Shown one piece after another: positions 43,122-52,472 of a stretch of 64,000 nucleotides of DNA. The stretch's first letter is position 1. Every line of letters begins with the position of its first letter. The stretch is from the NCBI GenBank assembly GCA_029008095.1, contig JAQXJB010000029.1:1-64000 (forward strand), read 5' to 3'. The notes under the pieces are model-generated. The model saw only the letters and a program-made list of their open reading frames with translations, did no database searches and was not told the DNA's origin. Made by a program: the position numbers and the translations under genes. Origin of the DNA: Clostridiales bacterium (GTDB lineage Bacteria; Bacillota; Clostridia; Oscillospirales; Oscillospiraceae).

Positions 43122-43718
43122 ATGTTTTTCAAAGGAAAGGACGGGGGAGCGCCGCGCTGGATAGTGGCATTCCTCGGCAACCCTGAAAGCAAGTATGAGA
43201 GAACACGGCATAACGCGGGCTTTATGGCCGCCGCCGCTCTGGAGCAAAAGCACGGTATAAAGACCAATAAGCTCAAGTTCCACGCCTTTACCGGCGTTGG
43301 AGAGCTTGGCGGCGAGCGAGTGCTCTTCATGCGTCCCCAGACATATATGAATCTCAGCGGCGACGCGGTGGCTCCCGCGGCTGCCTTTTATAAAATACCT
43401 GCCGAGCGGGTCATAGTGGTCTTTGACGATATGGCCTTGCCGCCCGGAAAGCTCAGGGTCAGGCGCAGCGGCAGCGCCGGGGGGCATAACGGCATAAAGA
43501 GCATCATCTCCAAACTGGGAACCGACCAATTTCCCCGGGTGAAGATAGGTATCGGAGCACCTCCGAATCCGGACTATGACGTTATAAGCTGGGTAATCGG
43601 CAAGCTCAACGATTCTGACTATAAAACCATAAGCGAGGCGGCGGGAGTCGCCATAGACGCTGTGGAGGAAATGATAAGGAACGGCGTAAATTCCGCGATG
43701 AATAAATATAACGGCTAA
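43122..43718 (+). CDS. pth: Peptidyl-tRNA hydrolase
   Basis: A 198-residue enzyme that frees tRNA from stalled peptidyl-tRNA. It has 'VAFLGNPESKYERTRHNAGFM' (catalytic His in RHNAG), 'FMRPQTYMNLSGDAV', 'VVFDDMALPPGKLRVRRSGSAGGHNGIKSI', matching Pth. The ATG at 43122 fits the promoter and GAGG upstream. Aconitase follows 86 bases later. Confidence 0.95.
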   Translation: MFFKGKDGGAPRWIVAFLGNPESKYERTRHNAGFMAAAALEQKHGIKTNKLKFHAFTGVGELGGERVLFMRPQTYMNLSGDAVAPAAAFYKIPAERVIVVFDDMALPPGKLRVRRSGSAGGHNGIKSIISKLGTDQFPRVKIGIGAPPNPDYDVISWVIGKLNDSDYKTISEAAGVAIDAVEEMIRNGVNSAMNKYNG

Positions 43719-43804
43719 TACGGAAAACCGGGCGGGAGCGGCCCTGTATCATAAATCCTGTGTCCGCTTATACTCGGTGTTTAGCGTGAAAGGAAAATAG
43801 AGAA

Positions 43805-46066
43805 ATGGTAAAATATTACGACAAGGGAGTATACCTCCTTAACGGCGAGACCATTGTGGATGCGGCAGAAGCAAAGGGCCTTGCCGCCCCGGACGAGGCA
43901 AGAGAGGGCACGATCGCCTATTCCATCATGCGTGCTCACGATAAGTCTGCAGATCCACGGAAAATGCGCATCAAATTCGATGCGCTCATGTCCCATGACA
44001 TAACCTTCGTTGGTATCATCCAGACTGCCCGCGCCAGCGGCATGAAGCGTTTTCCCATACCCTATGTCCTCACCAATTGCCACAACAGCCTCTGCGCTGT
44101 CGGAGGCACGATAAACGAGGATGACCACGGCTTTGGCCTTTCGGCCGCGAAAAAGTACGGCGGTATCTACGTTCCGGCCAATCAGGCCGTCTGCCATCAG
44201 TTCATGCGCGAGATGCTGGCCTCCTGCGGCTCTATGATCCTCGGCTCTGATAGCCACACCCGCTACGGCTGCTACGGTACTATGGGTATCGGCGAGGGCG
44301 GCGGCGAGCTTGCCAAGCAGCTTCTGGAGAATACATACGATGTGGACGCGCCCCAGGTGGTTCTTGTCTGGCTGGAGGGTACTCCCCGCAAGGGTGTAGG
44401 ACCTCACGATGTTGCCATCTCTCTCTGCAAAGAGGTTTTTGGCGGCGGTCTTGTGAAGAACAAGATTCTTGAGTTCGCAGGCCCCGGCGTTGCGGGTCTT
44501 TCTATGGACTACCGCATCGGTATTGACGTTATGACCACCGAGACCTCCTGCCTGTCATCTGTATGGGTCACAGATGAGAAGGTAAGGGAATATTATGAGA
44601 CCGTGGGACGCCCCGAAGCATATAAGGAGCTTAAACCGGCTGACTGTGCCTATTATGACGCAATTGTCAAGGTAGACCTTTCTCAGCAGGAGTGCATGGT
44701 GGCGCTGCCATTCCATCCCTCCAACGCCGTAACTATCAAAGAGCTGCAGACTGACCCGGTGGGGATCCTCACCCGCGTGCAGGAGGATTGCAACAAGCAG
44801 CTTGGCGGTCAGGTGGAGCTGAAGCTCACCGATAAGATAGTGGACGGTAAGGTAGTTGCCGACCAGGGCGTTATCGTTGGCTGTTCCGGCGGTATGTATG
44901 ATAACCTCACCGAAGCAGCTGCCATTCTTGATGGCAAGAGCGTTGGTGACGGATATTTCAACCTTTCCGTTTATCCCTCCTCCATGCCGATTGGCATGGC
45001 CATTACCCGTGACGGTACGGCGGAGACACTCATGTCCGCGGGCGCTGTCATAAAGCCCGCCTTCTGCGGCCCCTGCTTCGGCGCGGGCGATACTCCCGGC
45101 CATAATGCGCTGAGCATCCGCCATGCCACCAGAAATTTCCCCAACCGCGAGGGCTCCAAGCCCGGCGAGGGACAGATTTCCGCCGTGGCGCTCATGGATG
45201 CCCGCAGTATTGCCGCCACCGCGGCAAATGGCGGCGTTATCACCGCCGCCACGGATATTGAGTACGATATCCCTGAGAAAAAATATGTTTTCGACCCTTC
45301 CGCATATAATAAGCGTATCTATTTCGGTTTCGGTAAGGCAGACCCTGATGTGGAACTGAAGTTCGGTCCCAATATCACTGATTGGCCACGCTTCAACTCT
45401 CTGGGTGATAATCTGCTGTGCAAGCTCGCGGCGGTCATCTTCGATGAGGTTACAACGACCGATGAGCTCATTCCATCCGGCGAGACCTCCTCTTACCGCT
45501 CCAATCCCATCCGCCTTGCCGATTTCGCCCTTTCCCGCCGTGTGCCTGAGTATGTTCCCGCATCCAAGGTCATCCGCGATATGGATCAGGCCAGAAGGGC
45601 CGGGGAGAAGCCCCAGGAGGCTCTGGAGGTTCTCGGCAAGGTCAGCGACAACGCCGATCAGCTTTTGGAGAGCACGGATATCGTTTCCTGCGTCTTTGCC
45701 AAGAAGCCCGGCGACGGCAGCGCCCGCGAGCAGGCGGCGTCGTGCCAGAAGGTGCTGGGCGGCGGAGCAAATATCTGCTATGAGTATGCTACCAAGCGTT
45801 ACCGCAGCAACTGCATAAATTGGGGTCTCATACCCTTTACCATAGATAGGGATGTCGACTTCGACTATGCTCCCGGCGATTACGTTTTCGTTCCCGCCAT
45901 CCGCGAGGCCATTATAAATAAGCTGGAGCGCATTCCGGCTAAGGTCATAAGCGGCGACAGGGTGGATGACATTACCCTGAATCTCACGGGACTCACAGAT
46001 AATGAGCGCACCATCCTGCTGGACGGCTGCCTGATGAACTATTACGCCGCCGGTCACGCGGAATAA
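43805..46066 (+). CDS. acn: Aconitate hydratase
   Basis: A 753-residue 4Fe-4S enzyme interconverting citrate and isocitrate. 'GSDSHTRYGCYGTMGIGEGGGEL', the cluster-cysteine regions 'TTETSCLSS' and 'AFCGPCFGAGDTPGHNALSIRHATRNFPNREGSKPGEG', and the C-terminal substrate-binding 'YRSNCINWGLIPF' are all present. GAAAGG precedes the ATG. It is 11 bases from icd and the two form an operon making 2-oxoglutarate for glutamate in an incomplete TCA path. Confidence 0.93.
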   Translation: MVKYYDKGVYLLNGETIVDAAEAKGLAAPDEAREGTIAYSIMRAHDKSADPRKMRIKFDALMSHDITFVGIIQTARASGMKRFPIPYVLTNCHNSLCAVGGTINEDDHGFGLSAAKKYGGIYVPANQAVCHQFMREMLASCGSMILGSDSHTRYGCYGTMGIGEGGGELAKQLLENTYDVDAPQVVLVWLEGTPRKGVGPHDVAISLCKEVFGGGLVKNKILEFAGPGVAGLSMDYRIGIDVMTTETSCLSSVWVTDEKVREYYETVGRPEAYKELKPADCAYYDAIVKVDLSQQECMVALPFHPSNAVTIKELQTDPVGILTRVQEDCNKQLGGQVELKLTDKIVDGKVVADQGVIVGCSGGMYDNLTEAAAILDGKSVGDGYFNLSVYPSSMPIGMAITRDGTAETLMSAGAVIKPAFCGPCFGAGDTPGHNALSIRHATRNFPNREGSKPGEGQISAVALMDARSIAATAANGGVITAATDIEYDIPEKKYVFDPSAYNKRIYFGFGKADPDVELKFGPNITDWPRFNSLGDNLLCKLAAVIFDEVTTTDELIPSGETSSYRSNPIRLADFALSRRVPEYVPASKVIRDMDQARRAGEKPQEALEVLGKVSDNADQLLESTDIVSCVFAKKPGDGSAREQAASCQKVLGGGANICYEYATKRYRSNCINWGLIPFTIDRDVDFDYAPGDYVFVPAIREAIINKLERIPAKVISGDRVDDITLNLTGLTDNERTILLDGCLMNYYAAGHAE

Positions 46067-46076
46067 TGGAGGAAAT

Positions 46077-47291
46077 ATGGAAAAAATCAAAATGAACGTC
46101 CCTGTCGTTGAAATGGACGGAGATGAAATGACCCGCATCCTGTGGCGGATGATTAAGGACGAACTGATACTGCCCTTTGTGGAGCTCAAGACAGAGTATT
46201 ATGACCTTGGCCTTATGGAGCGCGACCGTACCAATGATGAGGTCACCCACGAGGCCGCTGAGGCCGCCAAGAGGCTTGGCGTGGCTGTAAAGTGCGCTAC
46301 TATCACACCCAACGTGCAGCGTATGAGCGAGTATAAGCTCAAGGAAATGTGGAAGAGCCCAAACGGTACTATCCGCAGCGTTCTGGACGGAACCGTTTTC
46401 AGAACGCCCATCGTCATCGACTGTGTAAAGCCGGTGGTGAAAAATTGGCAGAAGCCCATCACCATTGCCCGCCACGCCTACGGTGATGTTTACAAGGCTG
46501 TGGAGCTGCGTACAGACGAGCCCGGCACCGCTGAGCTGGTGTTCACCGGCGCGAGCGGCAAGGTCTCCCGGCAGACCATCCAGAAGATGTTTGGAGCGGG
46601 CGTTATCCAGGGTATGCATAATAACGAGAAATCCATTGAGAGCTTTGCGCGGGCATGCTTTAACTACGCCATCGAAATGAAGCAGGATCTCTGGTTCTCC
46701 ACAAAGGACACTATTTCAAAGGTCTATGACGGCGCTTTTAAGGAAATATTTGAACGCATCTACGAGAATGAGTACAAGGAGCGCTTCGAGGCTCTGGGAA
46801 TCAAGTATTTCTATACTCTGATCGACGATGCTGTTGCCCGTGTCATCCGCTCTGAGGGCGGTTTCATATGGGCCTGTAAAAACTATGACGGCGACGTTAT
46901 GAGCGACATGGTATCCACTGCCTTCGGCAGCCTTGCCATGATGACCTCAGTACTGGTTTCGCCCGATGGTAAGTTTGAATACGAGGCGGCTCACGGCACC
47001 GTCACCCGTCATTATTACCGCCACCTTAACGGTGAGGAAACATCCACCAATCCGATGGCGACTATCTTCGCCTGGAGCGGAGCTCTCCGCAAGCGCGGCG
47101 AAATGGACGGTCTTGCAGACCTTTGCAGTTACGCCGATAAGCTGGAGCAGGCCTGCTTTGATACCCTCAACAGCGGCGTGATGACCAAGGATCTCGCCGG
47201 TCTTGCCGAGGGCATCGAGCCTAAGGTCGTAAATACCGGGGAGTTCATCGGGGCAATTGCCACGAGACTTACCGAGCTGCTGGGCGCATAA
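46077..47291 (+). CDS. icd: Isocitrate dehydrogenase (NADP-type)
   Basis: A 404-residue enzyme oxidising isocitrate to 2-oxoglutarate and CO2. Motifs: 'VVEMDGDEMTRILWRMIKDEL', 'TITPNVQRMSEYKLKEMWKSPNGTIR' with the substrate arginines, 'YENEYKERFEALGIKYFYTLIDDAVARVIRSEGGFIWACKNYDGDVMSD' and 'AAHGTVTRHYYRH'. This is the eukaryote-like, homodimeric NADP class. GGAGGAA before the ATG. Confidence 0.94.
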   Translation: MEKIKMNVPVVEMDGDEMTRILWRMIKDELILPFVELKTEYYDLGLMERDRTNDEVTHEAAEAAKRLGVAVKCATITPNVQRMSEYKLKEMWKSPNGTIRSVLDGTVFRTPIVIDCVKPVVKNWQKPITIARHAYGDVYKAVELRTDEPGTAELVFTGASGKVSRQTIQKMFGAGVIQGMHNNEKSIESFARACFNYAIEMKQDLWFSTKDTISKVYDGAFKEIFERIYENEYKERFEALGIKYFYTLIDDAVARVIRSEGGFIWACKNYDGDVMSDMVSTAFGSLAMMTSVLVSPDGKFEYEAAHGTVTRHYYRHLNGEETSTNPMATIFAWSGALRKRGEMDGLADLCSYADKLEQACFDTLNSGVMTKDLAGLAEGIEPKVVNTGEFIGAIATRLTELLGA

Positions 47292-47304
47292 GGATAATTA
47301 CAAT

Positions 47305-47345
47305 GATCCCTCTGATGAGCATGAGCACATCAGAGGGATCGTTTT
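47305..47345. terminator. Bidirectional terminator
   Basis: GATCCCTCTGATG and CATCAGAGGGATC pair perfectly, followed by GTTTT on the plus strand. Confidence 0.85.
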
Positions 47346-47349
47346 CATA

Positions 47350-48201
47350 TCAGATTGTTTTTGCCGCTGCATCGACAACGTGGCTTACAAGCACGGCTGT
47401 GGTAACAGAGCCAACGCCGCCGGGGACGGGAGTGATGGCGGAAACTATGGGCTCAGCTTCCTCAAAGCATACATCGCCGCATAGCTTTCCCTTTTCCTCG
47501 CTCCAATTTATGCCCACGTCTATCACTGCCTGACCGGGGCGAAAATATTCTCCGTCAATGGTCTCGGCGTGGCCGGCGGCAACGATTACGATGTCCGCTT
47601 CCCGGGTAATGCTGGGTATATCCGCTGTGCGGGTATGGCAGATGGTGACGGTGGAATTCCTGGCCATGAGCATCATGGCCACGGGTCTGCCAACCACAAG
47701 ACTGCGGCCGATAACGGCGGCTCGCTTGCCGCTGCACTCGATGCCGTAGTGCTCAAGTATTTCCATGCAGGCTTCGGCAGTACAGGGGGGATAACCCTCT
47801 CCGCTGCCGGTAAATACTCCGGCCAGAGAACCGGAGGTGATGCCGTCCACATCCTTTGAGGGAGCAAGGGCGCGGCAGACGGCTTTCTCGTCGAGCTGAG
47901 AGGGGAGAGGGCGGAGGATAAGAACGCCGTGAACGCTTTCGTCCTTGTTGAGCCCGTCCAACACGGCCATAAGCTCGGCCTGTCCCACATCGGCGGGGAA
48001 TGTGACGTTTTTCACCTCAACGCCAGCCGCGGCGCAGCGCTTCATAGCGCCTTTTTCATATGAAATATCGTCCGCACGCTCGCCTACGCGCAGAATTGCC
48101 AGCGTGGGCGAAACGCCTTCCCGCTTCAATTCCTCTACTTTGGCCGTTGACCTTGCATTCAGGGCTGCTGCTACGGCAGAACCTTTTAGAATCTCCGCCA
48201 T
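47350..48201 (-). CDS. folD: FolD-type methylene-THF dehydrogenase, cyclohydrolase lysine replaced
   Basis: A 283-residue FolD-family protein that would oxidise 5,10-methylene-THF with NAD(P). 'AVIGRSLVVGRPVAMML' and 'ITPVPGGVGSVTTAVL' are intact. The catalytic motif that is normally Y-x3-K reads Y48-E-K-G-A52: the lysine needed for cyclohydrolase activity is alanine. A dedicated FchA cyclohydrolase is encoded one base upstream, so the two activities appear split. ATG at 48201 follows GGAGG. Confidence 0.85.
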   Translation of the reverse strand: MAEILKGSAVAAALNARSTAKVEELKREGVSPTLAILRVGERADDISYEKGAMKRCAAAGVEVKNVTFPADVGQAELMAVLDGLNKDESVHGVLILRPLPSQLDEKAVCRALAPSKDVDGITSGSLAGVFTGSGEGYPPCTAEACMEILEHYGIECSGKRAAVIGRSLVVGRPVAMMLMARNSTVTICHTRTADIPSITREADIVIVAAGHAETIDGEYFRPGQAVIDVGINWSEEKGKLCGDVCFEEAEPIVSAITPVPGGVGSVTTAVLVSHVVDAAAKTI

Positions 48202-48202
48202 T

Positions 48203-48820
48203 TCAGCAAAACCTCCCATATACGCTCTCATAGACAGAATCAGCTATTTTCCAATATTTGTCCATCAGGGCATCCACACGGGCGTTCAGCTCTTCTGCGT
48301 ACGCTCTGTCGGTCATGAGCTTCGTATTTACCTTCACGTTCAGGGCGGATCCGTAAAGAGCGGCCCAACAGAATACAACGCCGCTTCCTACATCTGATAC
48401 GATAGAGCCGCTGACTTTTTCCGCAAGCTCGCTGTGAAGTTCAATGGCTCGGCAAGCGAGCCCAAGTATCTTCATGGGGACTGAAGCAGCTTCCCGGAAA
48501 CATTTTTCAAGTATCTCAGCGCGTCCCGGGTCATCCTTTGGGATGCCATATGCGTTGGAAAGCGGCTCAAAAGCGGTGACGTCCTCGTCAACGCAGCTAA
48601 GGAGAGAAAGACGAATGTTATCGGCTTCCTCAAGAATACGGAGTATATCCGGCTCAACGTCAGCGTGCTGCTCTTTGCCGAGAGTAAAATTTCCGACCAT
48701 TGAGCCAAGGGCGATGCCCAGCGCGCCGACCAGCGCGGCGACACTGCCGCCGCCGGGAACGGGGCTTTTTGCGGACAAAGCCTCGGCGAAGGTACGGATG
48801 CTCATATCGTTCATAGACAT
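48203..48820 (-). CDS. fchA: Methenyl-THF cyclohydrolase (FchA/formiminotransferase-cyclodeaminase family)
   Basis: A 205-residue helical protein of the cyclodeaminase/cyclohydrolase family: 'SPVPGGGSVAALVGALGIALGSMVGNFTLG' at the N-terminus and 'IKLLACRAIELHSELA'-like middle helices. It hydrolyses 5,10-methenyl-THF to 10-formyl-THF. It lies between metF and folD, and its stop is one base from the folD start. GGAGGC precedes the ATG. Confidence 0.88.
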   Translation of the reverse strand: MSMNDMSIRTFAEALSAKSPVPGGGSVAALVGALGIALGSMVGNFTLGKEQHADVEPDILRILEEADNIRLSLLSCVDEDVTAFEPLSNAYGIPKDDPGRAEILEKCFREAASVPMKILGLACRAIELHSELAEKVSGSIVSDVGSGVVFCWAALYGSALNVKVNTKLMTDRAYAEELNARVDALMDKYWKIADSVYESVYGRFC

Positions 48821-48842
48821 AAAGATGCCTCCTTCGTCTGCT

Positions 48843-49766
48843 TTACATATCCTTTATGCCGGACATTTCCACCAGCTTAGCCACGTCCTCATATTTGTTC
48901 AGTGCGTAAAGGTGGATGCCGTTGATGCCGCAGACGCGGTATTCGTCAATCAGACGCACAGTATACTCCAGGCCGGCCTCCTTAAAGGCGGCTTTCTTTC
49001 CTGCAACATCGGCGTCGTATGGGTCGCTTACAAAGGGATTGGGGAATATCCAGTATTTAGATATTATTTCGCAAAGTTCTCTGGGCATAACGCAGCCGTT
49101 ACGGCTGAGAGCCATGTTGATAGTGGCGGCAGCGTCCAGAACGGGCATGATGCCCACATCGACGGGCATGGTGACGCCTGCTTTACGTATGGCGTCCAGC
49201 CAGCGGAGGAACTGGTCCATATCCCAACAGAGCTGGGTCATGATGTAATCCGCCCCTTCATCCTGCTTTTGCTTAAGAAAGGAGATGTCGGCCTCAAGAC
49301 TGCGGCAGGCGATGTGTCCCTCGGGAGAACCGGCCACGGCTATGGTGAATTTATCGCCGAATTCGTCGCGAACAAACTTGACCAGCTCGGTGGCGTAGCA
49401 CAGATCGCCGCCGGTTCCTGTCCAGCCGAAGGGGAGGTCGCCTCGCAGGGCGAGGATGTGGTCGATGCCTCGGTCAAGATAATTCTGCAGCTGCTCCCGG
49501 ATGCTCTCACGAGTGTTGCCGATGCAGGTGAAGTGAGCCACAGGGGTGGAGTTGTGGGCCTTTATTGCCTCCAAAACGGGGAGCTGCTTGCCTACGTTGG
49601 TGCCGCCTGCTCCGTAGGTGCAGGAAATATAATCGGGCTTCATTGTGGAAAGCTTATCCAGTACGCCGCCTTCACCCAACAGCTTCTTTTCGCCGGCTTC
49701 GGTTTTCGGAGGGAAAAGCTCGAATGAGAATGCCATGCGCTGCTTCATAAGTTCGCTCATCTTCAT
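48843..49766 (-). CDS. metF: Methylenetetrahydrofolate reductase
   Basis: A 307-residue FAD enzyme reducing methylene-THF to methyl-THF. 'FSFELFPPKTEAGEKKL', 'YISCTYGAGGTNVGK', 'DHILALRGDLPFG', 'QLCWDMDQFLRWLDAIRKAG' and 'VPVDVGIMPV' (here MPVDVGIMPV) are the MTHFR TIM barrel. With fchA and folD it forms a C1-folate unit. GGAAGGAG precedes the start. No MetV partner (acetogen type) is next to it. Confidence 0.93.
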   Translation of the reverse strand: MKMSELMKQRMAFSFELFPPKTEAGEKKLLGEGGVLDKLSTMKPDYISCTYGAGGTNVGKQLPVLEAIKAHNSTPVAHFTCIGNTRESIREQLQNYLDRGIDHILALRGDLPFGWTGTGGDLCYATELVKFVRDEFGDKFTIAVAGSPEGHIACRSLEADISFLKQKQDEGADYIMTQLCWDMDQFLRWLDAIRKAGVTMPVDVGIMPVLDAAATINMALSRNGCVMPRELCEIISKYWIFPNPFVSDPYDADVAGKKAAFKEAGLEYTVRLIDEYRVCGINGIHLYALNKYEDVAKLVEMSGIKDM

Positions 49767-49821
49767 AGTGTTTGTGCTCCTTCCTAAAAGCTGTATATCC
49801 GAGTATTAATTATGTTCTGTT

Positions 49822-51102
49822 TCACAATGTTACAAGGCCTGCGTCCAGCATTTTCTGCAGACTCATGAGTATGCCGGTCTTTGCGTGAAACCAGGTGAGA
49901 CCGCCCTGAAAGTACACAGCATAAGGCGGACGAATTGGCCCGTCGGCGCTCAGCTCTATGGAAGAGCCTTGTACGAACGCGCCCGCCGCCATAATTACCT
50001 CGGAGTCGTAGCCGGGCATTGCCCAGGGAACGGGCGTGACATAGCTGTCCACGGGCGCCGCGGCCTGTATGCCCTGGCAGAAAGCGATAACGCCCTCAGG
50101 GCTGCCCAGCTCAACGGCCTGGATTATGTCATATCGGGGCTCCGTAGAGTTGGGAACCACCTTAAAGCCGAGGCTTTCATAAACATTTGCGGCAAAAACG
50201 GAGCCCTTCAGTGCGCCGGCAGTGACGGTGGGGGCAAGGAAAAAGCCCTGGAAGAAGGAGGGAAGCAGACCTAAATTAGCGCCTACCTCCTGACCGAGGC
50301 CAGGTGCGGAAAGGCGGTAGGCGCACTGCTCCACGCATTTGGCCGTGCCGCAGATGTAGCCTCCGATGGGGGCAAGACCGCCGCCGGGATTCTTAATAAG
50401 AGAGCCGACTATCATATCAGCACCCAGATCCGAGGGCTCAATAGTCTGCACGAATTCCCCGTAGCAGTTATCCACCATGCAGATAATGTCCGGATTTATG
50501 GACTTTATAAAGGTGATAAGTTCACCTATCATCTCCGAGGAGAAAGTCAGGCGGGTTTGGTAGCCCTTGGAACGTTGGATGGTTACCAGCTTGGTGCGCT
50601 CGTTTATGGCGGCGCGAATTCCGTCATAGTCAAAGCTGCTGTCAGGCAGAAGATCCACCTGACGGTAGCTTACGCCGTATTCCTTAAGGGAGCCTATGGA
50701 ATCCCGGATGCCAATGACTTCCTCAAGGGTATCATAGGGACGGCCAACAGGAGAGAGGAGCTCATCACCGGGGCGGAGATTTGCGGAAAGAGCCACGGCC
50801 AGGGCATGGGTACCGCAGGTTATCTGTGGGCGCACAAGGGCTGCCTCGGTGTGGAAGGTGTCAGCGTAGACCTTTTCAAGAGTCTCGCGTCCTCCGTCGT
50901 TGTAGCCATAGCCAGTGGTGGCGGCGAAGTGGGCGGCGTTGACCCGGTTCTTCTGCATGGCGGAAAGCACCTTGGCCTGATTGAACTCAGCCACCCGGTC
51001 TATCTCATCGAAGCGGGGGAGGAGCTTCTCTATGATCTTCTCGCCGTATTCATAGACCTCGGGGGAAATGCCCATGCGGGCGTATATTTCTTTAGTATCC
51101 AT
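49822..51102 (-). CDS. Methionine-gamma-lyase-like PLP protein (YnbB family, 'aluminium resistance')
   Basis: A 426-residue fold-type I PLP protein, related to cystathionine gamma-lyases: 'TGYGYNDGGRETLEKVYADTFHTEAALVRPQITCGTHALAVAL', 'SLIKNPGGGLAPIGGYI' with the likely PLP lysine. Annotated in relatives as methionine gamma-lyase family or aluminium-resistance protein; reaction unproven. Start overlaps the end of capA by 11 bases, with GAGGTAG as ribosome binding site. Confidence 0.82.
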   Translation of the reverse strand: MDTKEIYARMGISPEVYEYGEKIIEKLLPRFDEIDRVAEFNQAKVLSAMQKNRVNAAHFAATTGYGYNDGGRETLEKVYADTFHTEAALVRPQITCGTHALAVALSANLRPGDELLSPVGRPYDTLEEVIGIRDSIGSLKEYGVSYRQVDLLPDSSFDYDGIRAAINERTKLVTIQRSKGYQTRLTFSSEMIGELITFIKSINPDIICMVDNCYGEFVQTIEPSDLGADMIVGSLIKNPGGGLAPIGGYICGTAKCVEQCAYRLSAPGLGQEVGANLGLLPSFFQGFFLAPTVTAGALKGSVFAANVYESLGFKVVPNSTEPRYDIIQAVELGSPEGVIAFCQGIQAAAPVDSYVTPVPWAMPGYDSEVIMAAGAFVQGSSIELSADGPIRPPYAVYFQGGLTWFHAKTGILMSLQKMLDAGLVTL

Positions 51103-52408
51103 TTTCTACCTCTTCTGTTTCACCGGATATGATTTCAGTCTCCGGCAGATTTTCCGATGTGTCATTCTCCGGCTGTCTTTCCACTTCGTACTCTGTGGCG
51201 TAGTTTGACTCGTCTGAAGCCTGGGGACGGGCCGGGACACTATTCAGGGTGAGGATGATGCGGTCGTATTCCTCGCTGCCCGGGACTGCCGCTGTGGGCG
51301 GTGCGTCATAAGTACCGGTAAGGATGGGGATGCAGGCGGTCTCAGAGATGTATAGACCTCTGTCACCCTGGCACAGTGTGAGCTGAAGTACGGCGGCACA
51401 GCCGCCCTGATTGAAACTGCCGGCATATTTGCCGAGACTGTAGATGATGATTGCATCGTTATATTGCTCAAAATAATGTAGATTCTGACCGTTCTGACCG
51501 AAAACTATGTCTGCACCGCAGTCAACGGCATATCGCGCGGAATGGTATTCGTTGCTCAGATATATTTCCTCGGTGCCGGCGTTCCAACTGAAACAGACGA
51601 TTATCAGGTCAGCTCCCGCATTCTTCAGAGAAGCGATGCTTTTTTTCATATTGCTGCCTGCGCCGCCGTTTGAGGAATAGAAACCAATGAGAAGGTCATC
51701 CTTGCTGATAAGCAGGGATATTGATTTGTCCTCCACGTAAGGAAGTCCAGCGCCGCTGAGTGCGGTCACAGTGTCCTCGTAGCCCTCCTGACCGAAGTCG
51801 TAAGCGTGAGCGCTTGCTGTGTTAACAATGTCTATGCCTGCCTCGCGGAATGCTGCCGCCCAGGCGGTGGATGCTGTGAGAGACTCTGATTCAGGCGATA
51901 CGTGAGAGTCTGTAAGCACACCCTCAAGATTCATTATGCTCACATCATCGCTGCTTATAAGTTCGGCTATGGGGGAGAACATGGCGTAGTCCGCCGGATC
52001 GCCTATGGGGGAAACGCCGCCAATGAAGCTTATTTTATATTCTACCAGCTTGGAAGGCGGTTCAGGGGTTGGTTCAGGGGTGGGGTCCGGGTCTTGACCG
52101 GCATCATGAGTGGGTTCGGGAGTAGGCTCTGGAGTTGGTTCCGGAGTGGGCTCAGCGCTCGCCTCCGGCGTAGGTTCAACATCGGGAGTAGAGGTAGGCG
52201 CAGGTGTGGCTGTTGCGTCGGGAGAGGGGAATGCATCCGGAGTGGGAGTGGGCGTTGCCGGGGGCAGGGTGGGTATCGCTGTTGCCGGCGGCGAAGTGGG
52301 TACGGAGTCGGGATCGTCCAACCGTGTAAGGGCAAAAATGGCAATAGCGGCGATGATGACCGCCGCTGCCGTGCATATTATAGCTATAAGGATCCGTTGT
52401 TTTTTCAA
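51092..52408 (-). CDS. CapA-family poly-gamma-glutamate-type metallophosphatase-fold protein, membrane anchored
   Basis: A 438-residue protein: TM helix at ~residues 5-28, a long Pro/Thr/Glu linker with PTPEP repeats, and a CapA domain (~130-390; 'ISFIGGVSPIGDPADYAMFSPIAELISSDDVSIMNLEGVL', 'DADIVFGQNGQNLHYFEQYNDAIIIYSLGKYAG'). CapA proteins act in poly-gamma-glutamate or envelope polymer synthesis. TTG at 52408 with GAGGT upstream is the probable start; an ATG nine codons earlier lacks it. The usual GHSP histidine reads GQNG, so catalysis may be lost. Confidence 0.78.
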   Translation of the reverse strand: MKKQRILIAIICTAAAVIIAAIAIFALTRLDDPDSVPTSPPATAIPTLPPATPTPTPDAFPSPDATATPAPTSTPDVEPTPEASAEPTPEPTPEPTPEPTHDAGQDPDPTPEPTPEPPSKLVEYKISFIGGVSPIGDPADYAMFSPIAELISSDDVSIMNLEGVLTDSHVSPESESLTASTAWAAAFREAGIDIVNTASAHAYDFGQEGYEDTVTALSGAGLPYVEDKSISLLISKDDLLIGFYSSNGGAGSNMKKSIASLKNAGADLIIVCFSWNAGTEEIYLSNEYHSARYAVDCGADIVFGQNGQNLHYFEQYNDAIIIYSLGKYAGSFNQGGCAAVLQLTLCQGDRGLYISETACIPILTGTYDAPPTAAVPGSEEYDRIILTLNSVPARPQASDESNYATEYEVERQPENDTSENLPETEIISGETEEVENGY

Positions 52409-52437
52409 TATATGTACCTCATGGAAAAAGCACATAC

Positions 52438-52464
52438 AGCGGGGCGAAATATCATCGCCCCGCT
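52438..52464 (-). terminator. Terminator after nrdG
   Basis: AGCGGGGCGA and TCGCCCCGCT pair perfectly; the minus strand continues with a T5 run. Confidence 0.75.
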
Positions 52465-52472
52465 GGCTGTAA

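Noticed and set aside
52060..52200. Repeated GGAGTGGGTTCGG-like units
   Set aside because: Coding repeats of the PTPEP linker of the CapA protein, not CRISPR.
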